A stretch of DNA of 64,000 nt from Palaemon carinicauda (GCF_036898095.1 NC_090751.1:81874074-81938073), one strand, 5' to 3'. Shown: positions 11,209 through 22,195, counted from the stretch's first letter. Translations and numbers: made by a program. Notes: generated from the letters alone by a model not told the origin.

Positions 11209-12702
11209 CAGTGGTACCTCTACATACGAATTTAATCCGTTCCACAACCGACTTCGGGTGTAGAAAATGTTCGGTTGTAGAAACAAATTTTCCCATAAGA
11301 GTACAATGAAATAGGATTAATCCGTGGTTGAGCCCAAAAACCTATGATAACTCCTTAATAAATTACTACACATAATTACACATGATAATAATGCACACTA
11401 AATTAGATAATAGACATGTAAAAAAGAATAATTATAAAGAAATAATAAATAAGAAACGGGTTTTTAGCGCCATTTTACCTTAGAAAGTCCCGCGCAGTTG
11501 TCGGTCTTGCTATGCAAAGAGGAGACGGACGGGCGGCGAGGAGGTAGAGAGGGTGACTACGATAAACGTACACTACCGTAACTTATTCTAACTTACACTA
11601 AGGGAACTTTAACCTAACTTAGCTAATTTATTTTTTTTATTTTTATATTTTGTATATTTTTCTACATTTTCTTTTTTTATTTTTGATGATTAATTTTAAT
11701 CACTTTCACTCTACACTTCAAATTGATTGAATTTTTTTCTCCTCAATCTTTGCCCTTTTCTTTGTTTCACTTTGTTTCGCTTCACTCTTTGCCGTTTTCT
11801 TTGAACCACTTCCTTCCTCTTCATCACGAGTTCGCTTCGTAGTTTTTTTAAAGAAGCTATCGATAGAAAGTTGCTTGGTACAGCTTTTCAGAATGTTTCG
11901 AAAATAAGTTAGGGAAACATCATCGAACTGCGCAACTACACGACAAACCTTCAATTTTTTTGGATGGTATTTGTCGATGAAGTCGACCACTTCTTGATAT
12001 TTTCCTAACACCTCTTTTATTTGCGCCGAACCTAACACATGTCCTACCTCCTCGATCCCTTCCTTGTCATCACTCATGTGCTCAGACATAGCATGGAGTT
12101 CCTTGAGCTCCGTAGTAAGTTTGTCGTGATGTTCTTTTGCAAGTTCACTCACGCTCATGCTTTTCAATAATTCCTTGCTTTACTTCTAAAGAAAGTATTT
12201 CCTTATTCCTTTTTTCACCACTACCACTACCACTTGCGAAACTAAGCCTTTTAGGACCCATGATTTACGTAAAATACCATAAAAGGATGAACGTAAAAAA
12301 TTACGATTAAAACACAGTTAATAGCAGAACGCACAGGGCACAACCACACGAAGCCTACGAGAACAGAGGAATGTCCCAAGCCACGCTAATTGAGGGTCCC
12401 TCCGAGGTAGAAATGCTGCATTCTATCGGCGGAAATGAAAAATACATCTGGCGCTATGAGTACCATCTACGGGTACGGGTATTGTTTACTTCGGGTGTCG
12501 AAAAAAAATTTGGGTTCAGAGTAGGAACGTGTTTGAATTGTACTTCGTGTGTCGAAAAATTCGGATACAACCGGTACGACGAAAATTGCTTACTTCGTGT
12601 GTCGAAATAAAATTTGAGTGTAGAGTCAAAAAATTGCTCGAATTTTACTTCGGGTGTTGGAAAATTTGGATGTAGATACGTTCGTGTGTAGAGGTTCCAC
12701 TG
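11209..12702 (-). mobile_element. Tigger/pogo-like DNA transposon, internally deleted
   Basis: Ends are CAGTGGTACCTCTACATACG on the left and its imperfect inverted copy (TGTGTAGAGGTTCCACTG) on the right. It is flanked by TA dinucleotides at 11207-11208 and 12703-12704, as expected for the Tc1/mariner superfamily. Only a C-terminal transposase segment is left inside, so the copy is non-autonomous. The right part contains several diverged repeats of a TACTTCG-GTGT-GAAA motif between 12475 and 12690. It is inserted in the 5' region of copy F. Confidence 0.85.
11718..12167 (-). pseudogene. C-terminal fragment of Tigger-like transposase
   Basis: The frame (149 residues) resembles the C-terminal part of Tigger transposases. 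An acidic stretch is followed by an I-K-E-V-L-x-K-Y-x-E-V segment. A HHP-like motif (DKYHPKKLKVCRVV) comes next, then the FRNILKSCTKQLSIDSFF segment, which in Tigger proteins lies near the C-terminus. A lysine-rich tail follows. The DNA-binding helix-turn-helix and the DDE catalytic domain are missing, so this is not a functional transposase. It could still bind partners or be untranslated. The call is by remembered family resemblance. Confidence 0.65.
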
Positions 12703-12949
12703 TATGGATATATTCTTTATTCCTATATCTATTCATGTACTGTAATATGTTAATACTTTATATTAAATATTTTGTTACATTTTATATGGGATTCAGTGAC
12801 TATTGCATTCCCATTCAAGCCCTGGACAGAATAGTAAGATCTCCCTCTACGGGCGTGTATACTTTTGGTTTTATACCAAAGAGTCAAAAATGCAAATTTT
12901 TAGTGCTAAATTAGTGCAGTGAATTTTATTCAGTATAGTGGAGGGTGCT

Positions 12950-14011
12950 TCTGTTTGGACCTGTCATTATCCTAGCCTTAGACCTCTTTCAAGCTCCCGG
13001 ACCCATGGGAGAAGTAAAGTCGAGCGGTGAAGGGAAGCGAGAGGCGTAGCCTGGCGCTTAGCGTCTTGTAAGACCCGAGCAGAAGTTCCCTCGAGCGTTT
13101 TTCTGTTGACGATCCCCAGAACGCTTGCCCTCGCCTTAGGTAAGGCAAGGTAAAAGTGTTTTCTAACATTAAGCGATGGCGCGCATCAGGCGCGAAGTTG
13201 AAAACAAATTTAGAATCATTCTTGACAGGTAATGAGCATTCAAATGTTCTTACCTCTTAAAAAGAGCTGAACTTGATGGCGCGTGCCAAGCAGCTGAGCA
13301 TGATGGCGCTCGCCAGGTGGCTGAGTATGGCGCCTCGCTCCAAGCTGAACGTGACGCCTTGCGCCAAGCTGAATGTGACCCTTCGTGCTAAGCTGAGCAT
13401 GACGCCTCGCGCCAAGCTTAAAGTGACGCCTCGCGCCAAGCTTAATGTGACGCCCTGCGCCAAGCTGAGCGTGACGCCTCGCGCCTAGCTGAGCGTGACA
13501 ACAACAGAGCGTTGGTCATCAAGCGTTCACTAGACGCGATTGGCATAGCTCCGAGCTTCTGAATCGCGAGCGTTTTTTAATCGCAAGCATTATTGTTCTG
13601 AAAGTCACGTGGCGCCGAGCGTCAAGAGCTTGCATGACATCAAGTAGAACTTGATGTCTACTTGACCATAAGCGTCTAGCGTTGGAACATTGTTACACCA
13701 GGCGCTATATTAAGAAATAAATATTAACTAGAAAGATATTATGTTCTCAGACCATGGCCTGCTTGAACTAATTCTTGGTTGGGAGAGCTAGAATTAAACC
13801 TCTAAAGCATTGAGGTCAGAATTCAGAACCTTAAGGAGTTGACTCCTAGAAATCAAGACATCTCTACCTAGGTTAGAGTCTTGTAGGAGGAAGGGAGTGA
13901 CTTTCAGAAACTCATGAGAGTTTTTTCTGAAGAATTTCCATTTTATTTTGTACCTGCTGCTCCTCGTTCCGCCTTCAGAGTTTTTCACTAAGGAAGACGG
14001 CAAAGGAGTCT
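12950..14011 (+). pseudogene. gag remnants of DIRS copy F
   Basis: Two segments match copy E gag. Near 12975-13060 the DNA parallels the E segment that encodes SPGPLASSQAQRRS. Near 13900-13995 it encodes FYFVPAAPRSAFRVF, matching the E stretch FVSAAPRSPPSEF. Between them lies a tandem-repeat tract, and there are several stops and frame changes. The rest of gag is missing or displaced by the LINE tails downstream, and part may resume at 15421. The role would have been RNA packaging. No intact product is possible. Confidence 0.6.
13264..13497 (+). repeat. 24-bp tandem repeat inside F gag (about ten units)
   Basis: Units of 24 bases, some diverged, in one frame encode ERDASRQA-like octapeptides and in another KLNVTPRA. 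Similar but more diverged units recur at 15530-15630 beyond the LINE insertions (AERDVEQQ, RQAERDV). The ERD-RQA frame is probably the gag frame because it is shared by both tracts. Confidence 0.8.
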
Positions 14012-14215
14012 CTGTTTATTATTTTATTATTATTACTAGCCAAGCTACAACCCTAGTTGGAAAAGCAAGATGCTGTAAGCGTAAGGGCTCCAATAGAGAA
14101 AGATGGCTCAGTAAGGAGAGGAAATAAGGAAATAAATAAATGATGAGAATAGATTAACAATAAATCATTCTGAGAATAAATTAACAATAAATCATTCTGA
14201 GAAAAGTAACAAAGT
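14012..14215 (-). mobile_element. LINE 3' end, minus strand
   Basis: Inverted copy of the LINE tail at 15200-15360. Both contain the CAAGCTACAACCCTAGTTGG block (or its complement) and the GGAAATAAGGAAATA block, and both finish in a TTA/TAA tract. It is a 5'-truncated insertion with only the 3' UTR left, inside F gag. Confidence 0.8.
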
Positions 14216-14707
14216 CAAAAAGACATTGCTGATAGGGCAGTGCTTTAGCGCGTCCTCAATACAGCATAAAGAACCTAACTGCAGATGTTGGTGCAGCAGC
14301 ACGTTCAGCTGCAACAGCAGGAAGTGCATTAGGGCTTTTGTAAGAGAAGGCAGTGCCCCTTTTTTGCTGTATACAGCCTGTCAGGATGTCCGAAGTTGGC
14401 AAAGCTTTAGTTCAGACTGATAAGGATCTTGTTCCTGAGTCTGGTGTTACGTTACAGGCACCGCTGCTTCCGCCAGACTGTTTTCCATCTGCTGAAATGC
14501 GGAGCGTGATGTAAGCGATGAGGAAGGCGAGTTCACGATCAAAGTTTTCTACACCGGTGTCACCTAATGTTGATCCTAGTTGGACTATGCTGCTGGCATG
14601 AGGCAACGGCTCTCATCTGTTATGCAGTCTTATCAGTCTGCTGTTAGCAAAGCGATGGTTCGTCATGATTCTTTTCAGGACGCGTTGTCGCACAGGCGCC
14701 CTACCAG
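14216..14707 (+). other. Unassigned segment between LINE tails, perhaps F gag
   Basis: The GC content and short frames (VGAAARSAATAGSALG, then DKDLVPESGVTLQAPLLPP) resemble decayed coding DNA of DIRS gag style. I cannot align it convincingly with gag of copy E. It could instead be part of the following LINE. Confidence 0.3.
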
Positions 14708-14716
14708 CAAGCTAAA

Positions 14717-15139
14717 ATGTCGAACAGCGTGAAGTATTGTTCTCCTGTCTGGTCTTCAGTTGCTGATTCTCATCTTAATTTCTTGGACAGAAACTTACGG
14801 TCTATTAAATTTCTTATTCCTGATCTAGCTATTAATCTCTGGCACCGTCGTTCAATTAGTTCATTATGCATGTTGCATAAGATTTTTCATAACTCTGACC
14901 GTCCTTTACATTCAGATCTCCCTGGACAATTCTATCCTGTTCGTAATACTAGGCAGGCAGTTAATTCTAATAGCCAGGCCTTCTCCATCATGAGGCTCAA
15001 TACTACGCAGTACTCTAGAAGTTTTATTCCAGCTGTTACCAAGTTGTGGAATGATCTTCCTAATCGGGTGGTTGAATCAGTAGAACTTCAAAAGTTCAAA
15101 GTTGGAGCAAATGCTTTTTTGTTGACCAGGCGGACATGA
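14717..15139 (+). pseudogene. C-terminal fragment of LINE ORF2
   Basis: A 140-residue open frame starting with YCSPVWSSV. It then has SISSLCMLHKIFHN, LPGQFYPVRNTR, a SFIPAVTKLWNDLP segment and a FKVGANAFLL end. This order (C-S-P-V-W, then L-W-N-D-L-P, then a short terminal helix) is typical of the region after the RT domain in several non-LTR retrotransposons of arthropods. The catalytic RT and endonuclease domains are absent because the copy is 5' truncated. The clade is not assigned. Confidence 0.7.
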
Positions 15140-15356
15140 GTCTTTTTATAGTTTATTTATGACATATTTGTTTTTGATGTTGTTAATAGTTTATATATGA
15201 CATATCTGTTGTTGTTACTTATTTTAGAATGATTTATTGTTAATTTGTTCTCTTCATTTATCTATTTCCTTATTTCCTTTCCTCACTGGGCTATTTTTCC
15301 CTGTTGGAGCCCCTGGGCTTATAGCATCTTGCTTTTCCAACTAGGGTTGTAGTTTG

Positions 15357-15360
<4 letters not shown>

Positions 15361-15412
<52 letters not shown>
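15361..15412. repeat. TAA microsatellite, LINE tail
   Basis: Perfect TAA repeats directly after the LINE 3' UTR, presumably the element's 3' terminal repeat. Confidence 0.95.
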
Positions 15413-15420
15413 GGCTTCTA

Positions 15421-16280
15421 TATCCTATTGAGTGTCTGCTTCTCTTGATACCAGACATCAAATGGCCAAGCATGTCATCGAGCGTTTACCTTCCAAGCGC
15501 GGCGATGATCGCTAGGCAGCTAAGCGCGACATTGGGCATCAAGTTGAACGTGATGTCGGGCGTCAAGCTGAACGTGACGTCGAGCAACAAGCTCGTGACG
15601 TCGAATGTCAAACAAACCGTGACGTCCATCGTCGGTCACATACTGTTCAAGCTACGTCCAGAGGACAAAACTTCTCTATGGAGACTCATAAGACTATGCT
15701 TGCAACAGTAAAGAAGGTCCACTGGACGATCTCTTTAGATCTCCAGGATGCTTACTTCTACTTCCTCATCCATCCGAACTTCAAGCTACCGGAATGTTCG
15801 TGTATGGGAGGAAGTTGTCCAGTTTTGAGTTCTTTGTTTCGGGCTAAGCACCACCCCTCAAATAGAGGGTGCGTCTGTGAGGACATATCGTTGTGTCCTA
15901 TCCTTAGACCTCTGGAAGGAAGTATTCCAGTTTTGGGCCTTAGGCTTCGGCCTCACCACCGCCCCTCCAGTCTTCACAAAGATCATGATGAATGTGGCAA
16001 GCATGTTCCACTCAAGAGGCATCAGAGCCTCCTTGTACTTGGATGATTGGCTACTAAGAGCCCCCTCACTCAATCGCTGTCTGGAGGATTTGCGTCTGAC
16101 AATGAGTCTGTCAGAGGAGCTAGGACTTCTGGTGAATTCAGAGAAGTCTCAATTGATCCCTTCTCAGAAGATTATTTATGTGAGGATGGAGATTCACAGT
16201 CTGACTTTTCAGGTTTTTCCATCACCTGTAAGAATACAGCTAGCTCTCCTAAGGCTTTGTGCCTTTCTAAAAAAGGAGTT
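15421..16280 (+). pseudogene. gag end and RT part of DIRS copy F, cut by element B
   Basis: The first 230 bases carry diverged ERDV/RQA repeat units of gag. From about 15677 the DNA encodes the RT. It has METHKTMLATVKKVHWTIS and LDLQDAY, the counterparts of METTKSVLAAVRKEDWMVS and LDLKDAY in copy E. A frame change follows, then LGFGLTTAPPVFTK and the catalytic YLDDWLLRAPS near 16040. EKSQLIPSQKIIYV comes next. The RT N-terminus is missing. The sequence stops at 16280, where element B begins, and resumes at 22421. Frameshifts make it non-functional. Confidence 0.82.
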
Positions 16281-16292
16281 GTTCCAACACGG

Positions 16293-16475
16293 AGTACTTA
16301 CCTCGAACTACTTTCTTAGGAGTATCTGGGATCTCCTCCCAACCGACCAGAATTTTGTGTAGTTTACCCTACTCCCGTTTTCTATGCGGGGTAACCTCTG
16401 GCGGAGTGATACGCGCCCAGAGACGATCCGGGGTCAGAGAGCATGCTTGCTCAGGTCTCGATCTCCAGTAAGTTT
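16293..16475. repeat. Left ITR of copy B
   Basis: Inverted complement of 22196-22378 with only a handful of mismatches. It includes ACCGACCAGAATTTTGTGTA and the GAGCATGCTTGCTCAGGTC block. Confidence 0.95.
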
Positions 16476-16641
16476 CTGGTTGCGTCGTGGATAACATCCC
16501 GACGCTCTCTCTTACCCAGTGCGACCCTTTGTGTCCCCGACCCCTTCTATGTCTCACGCGGTTCCCATGTGGTCCCTTTGTGCTCTTCCTTATCCTTTTC
16601 CCTCTGTGTTCCTGTGTCTCGCGGTGTCTTACTAGTGCGTT

Positions 16642-18485
16642 ATGGAGCATCGCCGACGTTGCCCTGGGCCTATGGCCGGTAAATCGTGTGGCGCCTTCCT
16701 CTCTAAGCCTGAAGTTGACCCGCACTCCTTGTGTTCTTCGTGTAGGGGCAGTGTGTGTTCCCCTACAGCCACATGTCCGGAGTGCGATTCCTGAAACAAG
16801 GTGCAGTGGGTGCGCTACGGCACCAAGAAGAAGAAGACCTCTAGATTTTCACCTAGGAAACCGAGCGTCTCTTCGCCTCTCGCTTCGCCCGGCGTTTCTT
16901 CGGACAGTCTCTCTGCCGCCTTCCCCTACCCAGTGTAGGGGTTAAGGTAAGGGTGTTGCGGGGAAGAGGTCTGTGGCCCTTCCCCAGGAGTCTGATTTAC
17001 CTGACAGTGGGATTGTGTCTTCGATCCAGGCAAGTGGGGGGCCTGAGGGAAGGACGAGGATTGTGTTCGGGGGACAGAGCCCTGGTGAAAGCAGGGCCCG
17101 TCTCGTCGGACGATCCTATGTGGGGCAAAACTGCTGCGGCCTCTTCTCCCGCCTCTTGGGCAGGTTTTTCAGGTGCGTCAGCAGCCGAGGGTGCCGCCGA
17201 GAAGGAAGACTCGCCGCCATCAGACCCCCTCGCGTGGGCGCCTCCGAAGACGCCCTTCAGATCTCCCTTGAGGATGGAATAGGAGTTTGAGACCCGGTTC
17301 CCCAGCGAGGAGCTCCCCCGCTCCGCTCCAGCGCTTTCAACTACGTTCCCGTCAGTCTTCCTGGAGCCTTCATTGCCGACCGGACACCATGTGGACCCAC
17401 CAGCAACGAGGCGCGACTCAGGCCCTTCAGCGAGGTCCTACAGGTCTTCGGGCTCCTCGGTCGAGGCCTACTCCTACTCATCGGAAGACGGAGCCCCGAG
17501 GAACCATAGGAGACGGCAAGATAGGTCCCGCAGGAGACGGTCTCGCTCACGTTCCCGTTCCAGATCCAGCCACGTTGGTAGGCGCTCTAGACCCCCCATG
17601 AGGAAGTATAGGAGAAGCGACTCGCTGGAGGAAGAATGGTTGCGGGTTGCCATCCCCCGTAGCCAACTCCTGGGGGCTTCAGCAGTCCCGAGCACCTCGG
17701 GATCGCTCCCTAGGTCCCGCTCACCAGTAGGATTTGTCTCCAGCAGCAGGTATGATCGACGGAGGGAGTCGTCTCTTCAGGCCCCAAGGGACAGGCATAA
17801 ATCCGCGAAGGTTCCGACTCCATCCGCCCAGCGGAGAGAGTCGCCCCTTCGGTCTGGCAGCCGCGTCCTGGCCTCAAAATCTACGACGAATCGTCCGGAA
17901 CGAGAGAGACTCCTTCCCACGACGGGCAAGCTCGCAGACCCCTGGTCCGCCGGAAGAAGAGAAAAATCCAGGACGGAGGCCTCTGTCCCTGCGGCGATGT
18001 CCGTCCTACTCCCTGAAACACAGAGACTGGACCACTCCAGGAAGATGCCTCCTCCCCATGCGGCTCCCCCCGTCGAAGGTCCTCCGTCACGAGCACTGGA
18101 GCACCCGACGGAGAATGTAGAGGACGGTGTAAAAGGTTCGGCAGTGGAAGTTTCGGCCTACAGGAGGGTGATAGGCCTCATTAGGCATCACCACAGGCTG
18201 GACGAACCTGAGCTCTCTACTGACGAAGTCTGGCTCTTGAGCCTCAGCAGGCTGGTGGATGCGCCTGTGCAACAGAGGCCCTCGCTAGCCCTCCCTTTGG
18301 CTAGGGATGTTAGGCTGGGTATGGCGCACATTGCCAAGATCGTGGCCAACCACGTGGAAGCTCCCAAGAGCCAGAGTGCCTCCAAACTTCTCCAGGGCCT
18401 GAAGACACAGAGCCGGTTCTACCTTCCTGAAGGACACCGCACAGGTCCCTGTTCGGTGGAGCCAGCAGTCGCCATCCTGGGATAA
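16642..18485 (+). pseudogene. gag of DIRS copy B (broken; zinc module and RS-rich segment)
   Basis: The frame opens at ATG 16642. The N-terminus has a cysteine/histidine cluster with the same spacing as copy E gag (DPH-x2-C-x2-CRG-x2-C-x5-C-x2-C, ending CPEC). A TGA at 16792 follows (Trp codon likely). The frame then changes at least twice before 17373. From there 370 residues are open. They include an arginine-serine dipeptide run near 17540 (RSRSRSRSRSS), like SR proteins, and a conserved helical part ending near PEGHRTGPCSVEPAVAILG. A TAA at 18483 ends it. The gag C-terminal part then appears in another frame from 18521. The expected role is RNA binding and particle formation. Confidence 0.75.
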
Positions 18486-18520
18486 GGAGCGGCAGAGGAG
18501 AGGGCTACCACAGCCTCGGT

Positions 18521-20523
18521 TTGTTTCTCCCCTGTGGAAACGTCCATGATGGAGAAGCTGGCCTGGTGCACGTGTCATCATGGCTGGATTGGTGGGCCTC
18601 CACGCTGGTGGGGTTCCAATCCTCGCACGACCTCGCAATCCCGGAGAATCAGGCCTTGCTAAAGGAGATTATTTTCTTGGGAGGTAAGGCCCTGAAGTTC
18701 CTCTCCTACCAATCCATCGCGCAGGCCGCCAATTGGATACTGCGGAAGAGGGACACTGTGCTCAACAAGCTTGTCAGGAGGCTCCCTGACAGAGAAGCGA
18801 GGTCCCTGAGGAGCCTGCCACTGTGGGACGACTCAGTGTTCCCCCTGAAGGCGGTGGAGGAGACGGTAGAGAGGGTCAGGAAGCTAAAGGACGCGGGAGA
18901 ACCCAGACCCCCTCCGTGGACCGTAACAGTTCTGAAAGAAGGGTACAGGTTGCCCTTCCTGGCGGACCCCGCACCTCTGATACCAGATCTGCAGGCGGAA
19001 TCGTTTGCACCGAAAGACCCATTGAGATGGACGGCCCTACAAGAAGAGGTCTCTGTGATGCTGGCGAAAGGGGCAATAGAACCAGTCAAGAACCTGGGTC
19101 CAGGGTTCTACAGCAGACTCTTCCTGGTGGAGAAAGCAACAGGGGGCTGGAGACCAGTCATAGACCTCTCAGCCCTCAACAGGTTCGTGTGCAAGACCGA
19201 CTTCAAGATGGACACTCCGTAGTCGGTCCTAGCGGCCTTGAGGGAGGGAGACTTCATGATGTCCATAGACCTCAAGGATGCATACTTATAGATCCCTGTT
19301 CACCTCTCCAGCAGGAAGTACCTAAGGGTAAAATGGGGTACCCAAACATTGCAGTTCAAGACCCTCTGCTTCGGTCTGTCCACAGCCCCTCAGGTCTGCA
19401 CGAGGGTCTTCGCAACAGTCTTGGTCTGGGCACACGAACGGGGTATCCACCTGATTCGGTACTTGGACGACTGGTTGTTGCTTTCAGCCTCAGGAGAAGT
19501 ACTGAGGGAGCAAGGCGCGAAGCTCCTGCAGTTCTGCAACGTCCTGGGTATCATCATCAACCTGGAGAAGTCCCAACTGATACCCTCCACCAGGATGACC
19601 TACCTCGGGATGGTCCTGGACTCCCGGTTGGCGAGAGACTGGACAACTTGGACCAGATCCTACGGCCCTTCCTGTCGGACCAGCCCAGGAGAGCCAAGGA
19701 CTGGCAGAGACTGATAGGCCACCTCGTGTCGTTAGAGAAGCTAGTCCCACAGGGGAGACTCAAACTCAGGGGAGTACAATGGAACCTGAAGGAGACCTGG
19801 AACCAGAGAGACTCCCCGCACAAGGTGGTCCCGATGTCCCCGGAGACGAAGGAAGTCCTAGAGTGGTGGCACGACAGATCGAACACCCTCCAGGGGATGC
19901 CCTTCGCAGCCGACCCTCCAGAGATGCTCCTGTTCATGGACGCATCCAAGGAGGGTTGGGGTGCCCATCTCCTCGACAGCACAGCAAGAGGAAGATGGTT
20001 AGCCGAAGAGAAGAACCTGCACATAAACGTGCTAGAAATGATGGCAGTGCGAAGAGCGTGTCTAGAGCGTGCCTACATAAAGAAGCAAGGAGGACTGAAA
20101 TCAAAGGAGCTGTGCGACATCACGTTGGAGTTTCTGGAATGGGCCAAAATGGAGCAGATCAAGATCTCGGCCAGATTCATCCCAGGGAAGAGAAACGTCC
20201 TGGCCGACGGCCTCAGCAGAATGGGTCAAGTGGTAGGGTCCGAGTGGTCCTTGCACCCGGAAGTGGCCAAGACTCTCATTCAGAAGTGGGGCTCGCCAGT
20301 GATAGACCTCTTCGCCACGAGACTGAACTCACAGCTCCCCGTGTTTTGTTCTCCTGTGCCAGATCAGGGGGCGGCGTTCGAGGACGCCTTCCAACACCCT
20401 TGGGACAACCTCGACGTTTACGCCTTCCCTCCCTTCGGAATGCTCAGGCAAGTCTTCAACAGGGTGAGGCGAGCGGACAACCTGTGGATGACTTTGGTAG
20501 CGCCCTGGTGGCCGGAGAGATAG
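18521..20523 (+). pseudogene. gag end plus RT-RNase H-MT of DIRS copy B (broken)
   Basis: The first about 120 codons (LDWWASTLVGF and on) match the gag C-terminal helical part of copy E. The RT starts in the same frame: EGYRLPFLADP, GPGFYSRLFLVEK, GGWRPVIDLSALN. A TAG at 19220 and another near 19288 break the palm region. The catalytic RYLDDWLLL lies near 19458. The frame changes near 19640. RNase H follows (MDASKEGWGAHL, NVLEMMAVR, ADGLSR), then the MT-like part (DLFATRLNSQLP, DAFQHPW, VYAFPPF). A TAG at 20521 stops it, but homology continues (LPDRPDLLRQPHF). Gag and RT sharing one frame here suggests a fused gag-pol in this family, or a secondary change. Confidence 0.82.
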
Positions 20524-21696
20524 TGGTTCGCGGATCTAAAGGAACTGGCGCACCTTCCACCTTGGCCCCTTCCGGACAGACCAGACCTTCTCCGGCAACC
20601 GCACTTTCAAAGGTTCCACAAAAACCCTCGGTCCCTCTGCCTTCACGCGTGGAGGTTATCGAGCGTCTCCTGAGGAAGGAAGGGTATTTGGCGGAGACGG
20701 CAACAAGGATGTCAGGGTACCTGAGACGTTCGTCAGCCGCAGTATACCAGGCAAAATGGGCTACCCTCACGAAGTGGTGCGTCTCGAAGAACATCAAGCC
20801 GTTGCAGGTCTCCATCCCAGAGATAGCTGACTTCCTAGTCTGTCTCAGGGACGGGGTGAACATGTCCATCCCAGCCATTAAAGGAGTCCAGGCTGCCCTG
20901 GGACAAGTCTTCCTCCTGAAGGGCATCGACCTGGGTACCTCCAGACACATCTCGATGCTCATCAAGAGCTTCGAGCAATCGTGCCCCCCTCAGGCCGTTC
21001 GGGTGCCCCAGTGGGTCGTGGCTAGAGTCCTGAAGATGCTGTCAGAACCTCCCTTCGAACCCCTAAAGGACATCTTGGACGGAGAGCTCACCCTCAAGAC
21101 AATTTTTCTGTTAGTGATGGCATCAGCAAAACAGGTATGGGAGATTCATGGACTCGTACGAGGTGTCACACTTGAAGGGCTGGCGTGAAGCTACCTTCAG
21201 GTTCGTACCATCCTTCGTGGCTAAGACCCAGAATCCAGCAGTTTGGGACCCCAAGTTTGAAGGATTCTCGGTGCCGGCAATCCCTCGTTCGGACAACCCG
21301 AGGGACTTGCTTCTGTGCCCTGTCAGAGCGGTACGGAAGTACTTAGAGAGGACAGCCAGACTTCGACCCGAAATCAAGAGTCTGTTCGTCTCCTCAGGAT
21401 TAGTAAAGAAGCCAATCTCCAAGAATACGATCTCTTTCTGGCTACGGCAGGTGGTGATCATGAGGGCCTACAGTAGTGCAGGAGTTCCTCTTCCGGGGAA
21501 GCCTAGACCCCACGACATCAGAGGGCTTAGTACTTCGTTGGCCTTTGAGAAGAACATGGCAGTCGACCAAATCCTGAGGGCAGGTACATGGGCTAGTCAG
21601 TCAACCTTCACAGCTCACTACTTGAAGGAGTGTTTAAGGAGATTCCTGGATGGATTCTCTCTCGGTCCCGTCATTTCCGCGCTTCAAAAGATTTAA
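20524..21696 (+). pseudogene. Tyrosine recombinase of DIRS copy B (broken)
   Basis: The N-terminal core-binding part (SSAAVYQAKWATLTKWC, IADFLVCL) runs in one frame and the C-terminal part from about 21148 in another, so there is a frameshift near 21130-21185. His and Arg appear in PHDIRGLSTS and the nucleophilic Tyr in AHYLKE near 21620. The first catalytic Arg, present in the relatives as AKRVSE, is glutamine here (AKQVWE). The copy could not recombine DNA even if its frame were open. It lies in a different frame from the RT region, as in family 1. Confidence 0.85.
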
Positions 21697-22029
21697 AGGT
21701 GTAGCCCCAGGGAAAACCACGGGCAGTAAGTCCAAGAGACACAGGTCCCTTCCTTACCCCCTCTTTTTCCCTATTACCTTCCCTGAAATGACCTTAAAAT
21801 CCTTTAACTGCCATGGGATACATCGTCAGTGAATGAATACGTCTCCAAGGATTTTTACAGAGGTGAGTTACTTAGACACTAAGATAGTTTTTTGGGTAGT
21901 TTTTCCCTATTTCTCGTGTTTTTTCTTGGGGGGTCAGCAGAACCTAGCCTTCTATTTAGGTTCCCCTTTTTCTCTCCTCATCACAGTCTCTGGGTCCTGT
22001 GGGACACTCCCACCTCCTAAGGTATAAGT
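21697..22029 (+). other. 3' untranslated region of copy B
   Basis: Pyrimidine-rich noncoding DNA between the YR stop and the ICR. No gene is seen. Confidence 0.7.
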
Positions 22030-22131
22030 CTCCTAAGAAAGTAGTTCCAGGTAAGTACTCCGTGTTGGAACAAATCACAAATTTTCAGTAATTTGTATTT
22101 TTCATAACAGTACTTACCTCGAACTACTTTC
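22030..22131. repeat. ICR of copy B
   Basis: The first part (22030-22073) is the reverse complement of the left end starting at 16281. The second part (22071-22131) is the reverse complement of the right end up to 22420. The two meet at a single AAC, the complement of the GTT found at both element ends. Confidence 0.95.
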
Positions 22132-22195
22132 GGGTTATGGCCCGCCCATCCTACCCCGAGTGCCTTACAGGACCTAGTAAAAACCTATCTGTCAA

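Larger units (their letters stand above)
14708..15412 (+). mobile_element. 5'-truncated LINE with TAA-repeat tail
   Basis: Contains the C-terminal part of an ORF2-like protein, a 3' UTR and a TAA microsatellite tail. Together with the minus-strand tail at 14012-14215 it makes an inverted pair inside copy F. A third, more diverged tail of the same kind is at 27385-27500. Confidence 0.75.

Noticed and set aside
13257..13488. Repetitive open frames on both strands (KLNVTPRA type and LSLARGV type)
   Set aside because: Both come from the 24-bp tandem repeat. The frame shared with the 15530 tract (ERDASRQA) is more likely, and neither is a separate gene.
13264..13497. Possible CRISPR-like array
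   Set aside because: The units are contiguous with no spacers, and the context is a eukaryotic retrotransposon gag.
16369..16945. Open frames on both strands over the left ITR of B
   Set aside because: They fall in an inverted repeat and in frames that do not match gag; the gag start at 16642 is in another frame.
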